Source: Ruminococcus flavefaciens MA2007 (GTDB taxonomy: Bacteria; Bacillota; Clostridia; Oscillospirales; Ruminococcaceae). From it: a stretch of 64,000 nt of DNA. The DNA is taken from contig NZ_KK211354.1 of assembly GCF_000621845.1 (NCBI RefSeq), forward strand, positions 22,378 through 86,377, written 5' to 3'. Under the pieces are notes generated by a model. The model was given only the letters and a program-made list of their open reading frames with translations, did not search any database and was not told where the DNA came from. The first letter of the stretch is position 1; each line of letters starts with the position of its first letter. Below, piece after piece: positions 60,866-64,000 of the stretch. The translations under genes and the position numbers were made by a program.

Positions 60866-62218
60866 TTATATCACGTTTTCTGTGGGAGCATTCTGCTTTT
60901 TGTTGAAATAAAAATACGCTGCAAAGCACATGATTATCTGTAAAACTGTTGAGCAGGGAATTGACATTCCGATGAGGAACATGGAGCCGCCGCCTATCCT
61001 CTGCATAAGGAAAGCAACTGGTATCCTTACGAGAAAGGCTCCGCAGATGCCTTGAAGCATTACGAATTTGGTCTTTTCAATGCCGTTGTAGTAGCCTATG
61101 AAGCAGAACAGGAAGCAGGTGCTCAGACAGTCGATAGCGTAGGCTTTAAGGTAGTCCCACGCGGCTTTTACTGTATCAGCTTCGGGGGAGAAGATACCTG
61201 CCAGAAGGTCCCCGTGGAAGAATGTGAGCAGGAACATCGCAAAGCCGAAGGCAAATGAGACTATTATACCTGTTTTGAGAGCCTTCTGTGCTCTATGGAG
61301 CTGTCCTGCGCCGTAGTTCTGTGCTACAAAGGCGGTCATGGACTGCATGAATGCCAGCGGTACCAGCATTATGAATACGCATACCTTTTCCGCAACACCG
61401 ATGCCTGCGGAAGCGGTAACACCGAGACGATTCACGATAGCAAGTATTATGAGGAATGACAGTCCCACAAGGAAATCCTGCAAGCCGATAGGCGTTCCTA
61501 TGCGGATTATTATTGAGGCGTAATTCTTTTTCAGTTTCAGGTGCTTTTTGCCGAACTCAAACGGAAGCTTTGAGCGGCGTATCATTATAAATGATATCAC
61601 AACGCTGATGAGCTGAGCCATGACAGTGGCGAGAGCTGCTCCCGAAGCGCCCATACCAAAGCCAGCCACGAAAACAAGGTCGCCGATGATATTGAATACG
61701 CAGGCGATACCTACAGCTAACAGCGGTGTTTTCGAGTCTCCGAGACCTCGGAATATGCTGCCCAGCAGATTATAAGCTGTGATAACGAGGAAGCCGCCGC
61801 CGCATATCCTTATGTAGTTTGCTGTAACATCGAAGGCTTCCTTTGGAGCCTGCATTATCCACGCAAGTCCCGAGCCGCCGACAACGCTTATCACCGTTAA
61901 TACAAGTCCGATGATACCGAAGATGATAAGACCTGTGCCTATAGTCTGAGCGGCTTCATCAGGGCGTTTCTGACCTATCCTCTGTCCGACGGCGACGGTT
62001 ATGCCCATAGAAAAGCTCACCAGTATATTGGTGAGAGTCATTATTATCTGTGAGCCCGTTGATACTGCCGAAACATCGGTCTTTTCTGCAAACTGTCCCA
62101 CCACCAGCAGGTCCACAGCGCCGTACATAGCCTGCAAAAACATAGCCAGCAGAACAGGCAGCATGAATTTAAGCAGCTTTGAAAGTATCGCGCCGCTTGT
62201 AAAGTCGTTGTTTTTCAT
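60866..62218 (-). CDS. MATE family efflux transporter
   Basis: A 450-residue protein with about 12 helices in two MatE halves (LPVLLAMFLQAMYGAVDLLVVGQF near the N-terminus; GLQDFLVGLSFLIILAIVNRLG at the start of the second half). These export drugs or cationic metabolites by Na+ or H+ exchange. The substrate is not predictable. It follows the MORN gene on the same strand with a hairpin (62244-62267) between. Confidence 0.92.
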   Translation of the reverse strand: MKNNDFTSGAILSKLLKFMLPVLLAMFLQAMYGAVDLLVVGQFAEKTDVSAVSTGSQIIMTLTNILVSFSMGITVAVGQRIGQKRPDEAAQTIGTGLIIFGIIGLVLTVISVVGGSGLAWIMQAPKEAFDVTANYIRICGGGFLVITAYNLLGSIFRGLGDSKTPLLAVGIACVFNIIGDLVFVAGFGMGASGAALATVMAQLISVVISFIMIRRSKLPFEFGKKHLKLKKNYASIIIRIGTPIGLQDFLVGLSFLIILAIVNRLGVTASAGIGVAEKVCVFIMLVPLAFMQSMTAFVAQNYGAGQLHRAQKALKTGIIVSFAFGFAMFLLTFFHGDLLAGIFSPEADTVKAAWDYLKAYAIDCLSTCFLFCFIGYYNGIEKTKFVMLQGICGAFLVRIPVAFLMQRIGGGSMFLIGMSIPCSTVLQIIMCFAAYFYFNKKQNAPTENVI

Positions 62219-62243
62219 TTTCTATCTCCATGTTTTCATAGTT

Positions 62244-62267
62244 AAGACCGCCACAAAGGGCGGTCTT
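62244..62267. terminator. Hairpin between MORN and MATE genes
   Basis: AAGACCGCC/GGCGGTCTT with a 6-base loop. The T-run (GATTTTTTATT) is on the plus-strand side, so termination for the minus-strand MORN gene is uncertain. Confidence 0.45.
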
Positions 62268-62291
62268 GATTTTTTATTGATTTTGTGAATA

Positions 62292-63419
62292 TCAGAGCAT
62301 TTCCTCGTTTATGAGCCTTTCGTTTTCCCATTTCTGGCGCATTTTTTTGCCGCTTGCAAGAGTTACGATGCCTACGCCGCAGCGCATATCATTGAGCCAT
62401 TCGCCCTCGAAAACATTGCCGTTTTTTGAGTGGAATACGCCGTGTCCGTGTTTAAGGCTGTTTAAGAACTCTCCCTCGAAGCGGTCTCCGCTGCTGTAAT
62501 AGAATATGCCGTGACCGTTTTTAAGGTTGTCCTTCCATTCGCCGTCGTACTTGTTGCCGTTCTGGCTGGTATAGACTCCGTAGCCGTTGCGCAGGTCGTT
62601 TTCAAATTCGCCCTCGTAAACGTCGCCGTTAGCCCATGTGAAGACGCCGCTGCCGTGCTTTACGCCGTCCTTGAAGCGTCCCTCGTACTTGTTGCCGTTG
62701 GTGTAGGTGAACACGCCCTTGCCGTGCATTTTGCCCGTAAAGCTGACCTCGCCCTTATATATGCCCGTATCGAATTTAATAGTTCTTGATGCGTCGGGAG
62801 AAGGCTTCGGAGTTCCGCTGACAAGCTTTTCGCTTATCATGTCGCCCTCTTTATAGATCCGCTTGTATACGCAGTTATCTCTGTCAGTAAGGGTAGCTTC
62901 GCCCTCGAGCCTGCCGTCTATCCATTCGCCCTCTATGATACTGCCGTTTTTGCAGGTGAATACGCCTTTTCCGTGGTATCGGCTTCTGTTCCATGTACCT
63001 CTGAACTTTTCTCTGCCGTTTTCGTAGTACTCGATACCCTCGCCGCACTTCCAGCCCTCAAGCCAGTCGCCGTCGTAGATTATCTTGCCTGTCTGACTGT
63101 ATTCCTTGCCTTTGCCGTGGAATCTGTCGTTCCAGAAGCTGCCTGCGTAAACAAGGGATTTGCTTGCATCATCATCGTCGCCGCCCTGTACAAGGTCATA
63201 GTAGCCCTTGGCATATTTCTTGCCGAAGCCGCAGAGCCTGCCCTTAGCCCATTCGCCCTCATATTCTATGTCAAGGCTGTTTATGAAAACTCCGTGACCG
63301 TTGGGTTTCCTTGAAGAATCAACGTGCCCTGAATATGTACCCTCACCGAGGATCCTGTTGACGAAATGGATATTGTTTGCGATTCCGTTGCTGACTTTTA
63401 GAAAATCCATCATTCCCAT
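62292..63419 (-). CDS. MORN-repeat protein
   Basis: A 375-residue protein that is almost entirely MORN repeats, with at least a dozen units of the form G-x-(Y/F)-x-G-(E/D)-(W/F) ... G-x-G (such as YEGEWAKGRLCGFGK, FEGEFLNSLKHGHGVF). There is no signal peptide or enzyme domain. MORN proteins bind lipids or partners as extended beta sheets; bacterial roles are little known. The start has AAGGAG upstream. Repeats are more alike in the second half, suggesting recent expansion there. Confidence 0.88.
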   Translation of the reverse strand: MGMMDFLKVSNGIANNIHFVNRILGEGTYSGHVDSSRKPNGHGVFINSLDIEYEGEWAKGRLCGFGKKYAKGYYDLVQGGDDDDASKSLVYAGSFWNDRFHGKGKEYSQTGKIIYDGDWLEGWKCGEGIEYYENGREKFRGTWNRSRYHGKGVFTCKNGSIIEGEWIDGRLEGEATLTDRDNCVYKRIYKEGDMISEKLVSGTPKPSPDASRTIKFDTGIYKGEVSFTGKMHGKGVFTYTNGNKYEGRFKDGVKHGSGVFTWANGDVYEGEFENDLRNGYGVYTSQNGNKYDGEWKDNLKNGHGIFYYSSGDRFEGEFLNSLKHGHGVFHSKNGNVFEGEWLNDMRCGVGIVTLASGKKMRQKWENERLINEEML

Positions 63420-63514
63420 AATATCTTCTCCTTATCATATCTTTCTGGTTTAAATGGAGAATTTGACGAGATAAACTGTCATAAGCTTTAAATAAAGCAA
63501 AATAAATCACATAT

Positions 63515-63543
63515 ATTGTATCATATTCCGTGAATAAAGTCAA
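63515..63543 (-). promoter_or_regulatory. Sigma-A promoter of MORN gene
   Basis: TTGACT (63543-63538), 17-bp spacer, TACAAT (63520-63515) on the minus strand. Confidence 0.65.
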
Positions 63544-63549
63544 TGACTA

Positions 63550-63580
63550 AGAAAAACAATGACCGCCCGAAGGCGGTCAT
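63550..63580 (-). terminator. Terminator of dockerin gene
   Basis: ATGACCGCC/GGCGGTCAT with a 4-base loop; TTGTTTTTC follows on the minus strand. Confidence 0.75.
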
Positions 63581-63595
63581 GCTTGTGTTAAGATA

Positions 63596-64000
63596 TTAAA
63601 GATTATTTTTGAGATATTCCTCTAAGCTTATTTTTTCCTTAGTTGACCAGTATGCGTAGTATGAAAGTACATATGAAGCGTCTACTGCGTCTAATTTGCC
63701 GTCCTTGTTGACGTCTCCCACAGCTAACTGCTCAGCAGTTGCGGTTGTGTGATTTATGGAGTTCTCAGCGTAAACGGTAAGGATGTAAGAAGCGTCAACT
63801 GCATTTACAGCGCCGTCGTTGTTGTAATCGCCGAGAGACTGCTTAGGCTCAACAGGCTTTGTTGTGGTAGTTACAGGAGCAGTTGTTGTAACGGTTGTAG
63901 TAGTTGAAACAGGTTTTGTGGTTGTGGTTGTTGAAGTTGGCTTAGTAGTTGTGGTTGTTGAAACAGGTTTTGTAGTTGTGGTTGTTGAAACTGGCTTTGT
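63596..64000 (-). CDS. C-terminal dockerin of a cellulosomal-type secreted protein, 5' part outside window
   Basis: The last 134 codons of a gene reading in from the right edge. It begins with a Thr/Pro/Val linker (repeats of TKPVSTTTT), then a dockerin with two calcium loops: GDYNNDGAVNAVDASYIL and GDVNKDGKLDAVDASYVL. Both have ligand positions 1, 3, 5, 9 and 12 intact (D-N-D-N-D and D-N-D-D-D) and the same AVDAS helix start, so binding in two orientations to a cohesin is possible. A short charged tail ends the protein. The catalytic or binding modules lie upstream and cannot be identified here. Confidence 0.9.
   Translation of the reverse strand, partial: TKPVSTTTTTKPVSTTTTTKPTSTTTTTKPVSTTTTVTTTAPVTTTTKPVEPKQSLGDYNNDGAVNAVDASYILTVYAENSINHTTATAEQLAVGDVNKDGKLDAVDASYVLSYYAYWSTKEKISLEEYLKNNL
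63840..64000. repeat. Tandem repeats in Thr/Pro linker
   Basis: Units of about 30 bp (TTGTAGTTGTGGTTGTTGAA variants) in tandem, encoding the TKPVSTTTT linker of the dockerin protein. Confidence 0.75.

Noticed and set aside
63840..64000. Intergenic minisatellite at the right edge
   Set aside because: The repeat is in frame and encodes the Thr/Pro linker of the dockerin protein.

Overview
The window looks like the chromosome of a cellulolytic, Ruminococcus-like member of the Clostridia (Oscillospiraceae). The evidence is: a C-terminal dockerin with a Thr/Pro linker at the right edge; a SigI/RsgI sigma/anti-sigma pair of the kind used by cellulosome producers; two T-box leaders; SpoVT; canonical sigma-A promoters (TTGACA-17-TATAAT, often with an extended TG -10); Gram-positive style Shine-Dalgarno sites; and lipoproteins and transporters typical of gut Firmicutes. 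I see no rRNA, tRNA, CRISPR array, transposase or phage gene. This is ordinary chromosome, heavily seeded with short intergenic palindromic repeats.

Layout. 0-4.3 kb: partial NudC, two tandem GAF-GGDEF paralogues with near-identical promoters, a candidate structured RNA element and a small membrane protein. 4.3-9.4 kb: a minus-strand FtsX-type ABC transporter with its two-component system. 9.5-13.1 kb: an ECF sigma factor with a putative membrane anti-sigma partner, and a divergent DUF2520 reductase-like gene. 13.1-18.1 kb: a U32-like protein, a secreted Pro-rich protein, then rsgI and sigI. 18.2-23.7 kb: an acyl-CoA synthetase with its XRE-cupin regulator, and a Zn/Mn-type ABC uptake operon with a Fur-family box. 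23.8-31.9 kb: housekeeping genes (flavodoxin, MetY, HD protein, glutamate dehydrogenase, cytidylate-kinase-like protein, DUF421/DUF4363, RF2). 32.2-35.3 kb: a valine T-box and valS. 35.5-39.3 kb: HtrA, a CNNM/CBS protein and an OadB-motif microprotein. 39.4-45.3 kb: an MBOAT/SGNH acetylation pair with a kinase-like protein, and an NSS transporter. 45.4-50.1 kb: two M16 peptidases, lgt and folD. 50.3-52.6 kb: a RING/zinc-ribbon membrane protein, a lipoprotein and an orphan pilin. 52.7-58.1 kb: a T-box-led unit of a membrane protein, uvrA, a zeta-like kinase and tyrS. 58.5-64 kb: DUF1846, SpoVT, MATE, a MORN-repeat protein and the 3' end of a dockerin protein.

Most interesting signals. (1) The secreted Pro-rich gene and the sigI-rsgI operon share an unusual promoter (ACCCCGC, exactly 17 bp, CGTAA) that is not sigma-A-like, which predicts a SigI regulon. 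(2) A T-box with a tyrosine-compatible specifier heads a co-directional unit in which uvrA sits upstream of tyrS. (3) There is a family of 65-76 bp elements with TGTAGGGG/CCCCTACA ends, plus heptad TTAG repeats and an AT-rich element lodged between the Val T-box terminator and valS. (4) A 101-residue protein is built around the signature of sodium-pumping decarboxylase beta subunits.
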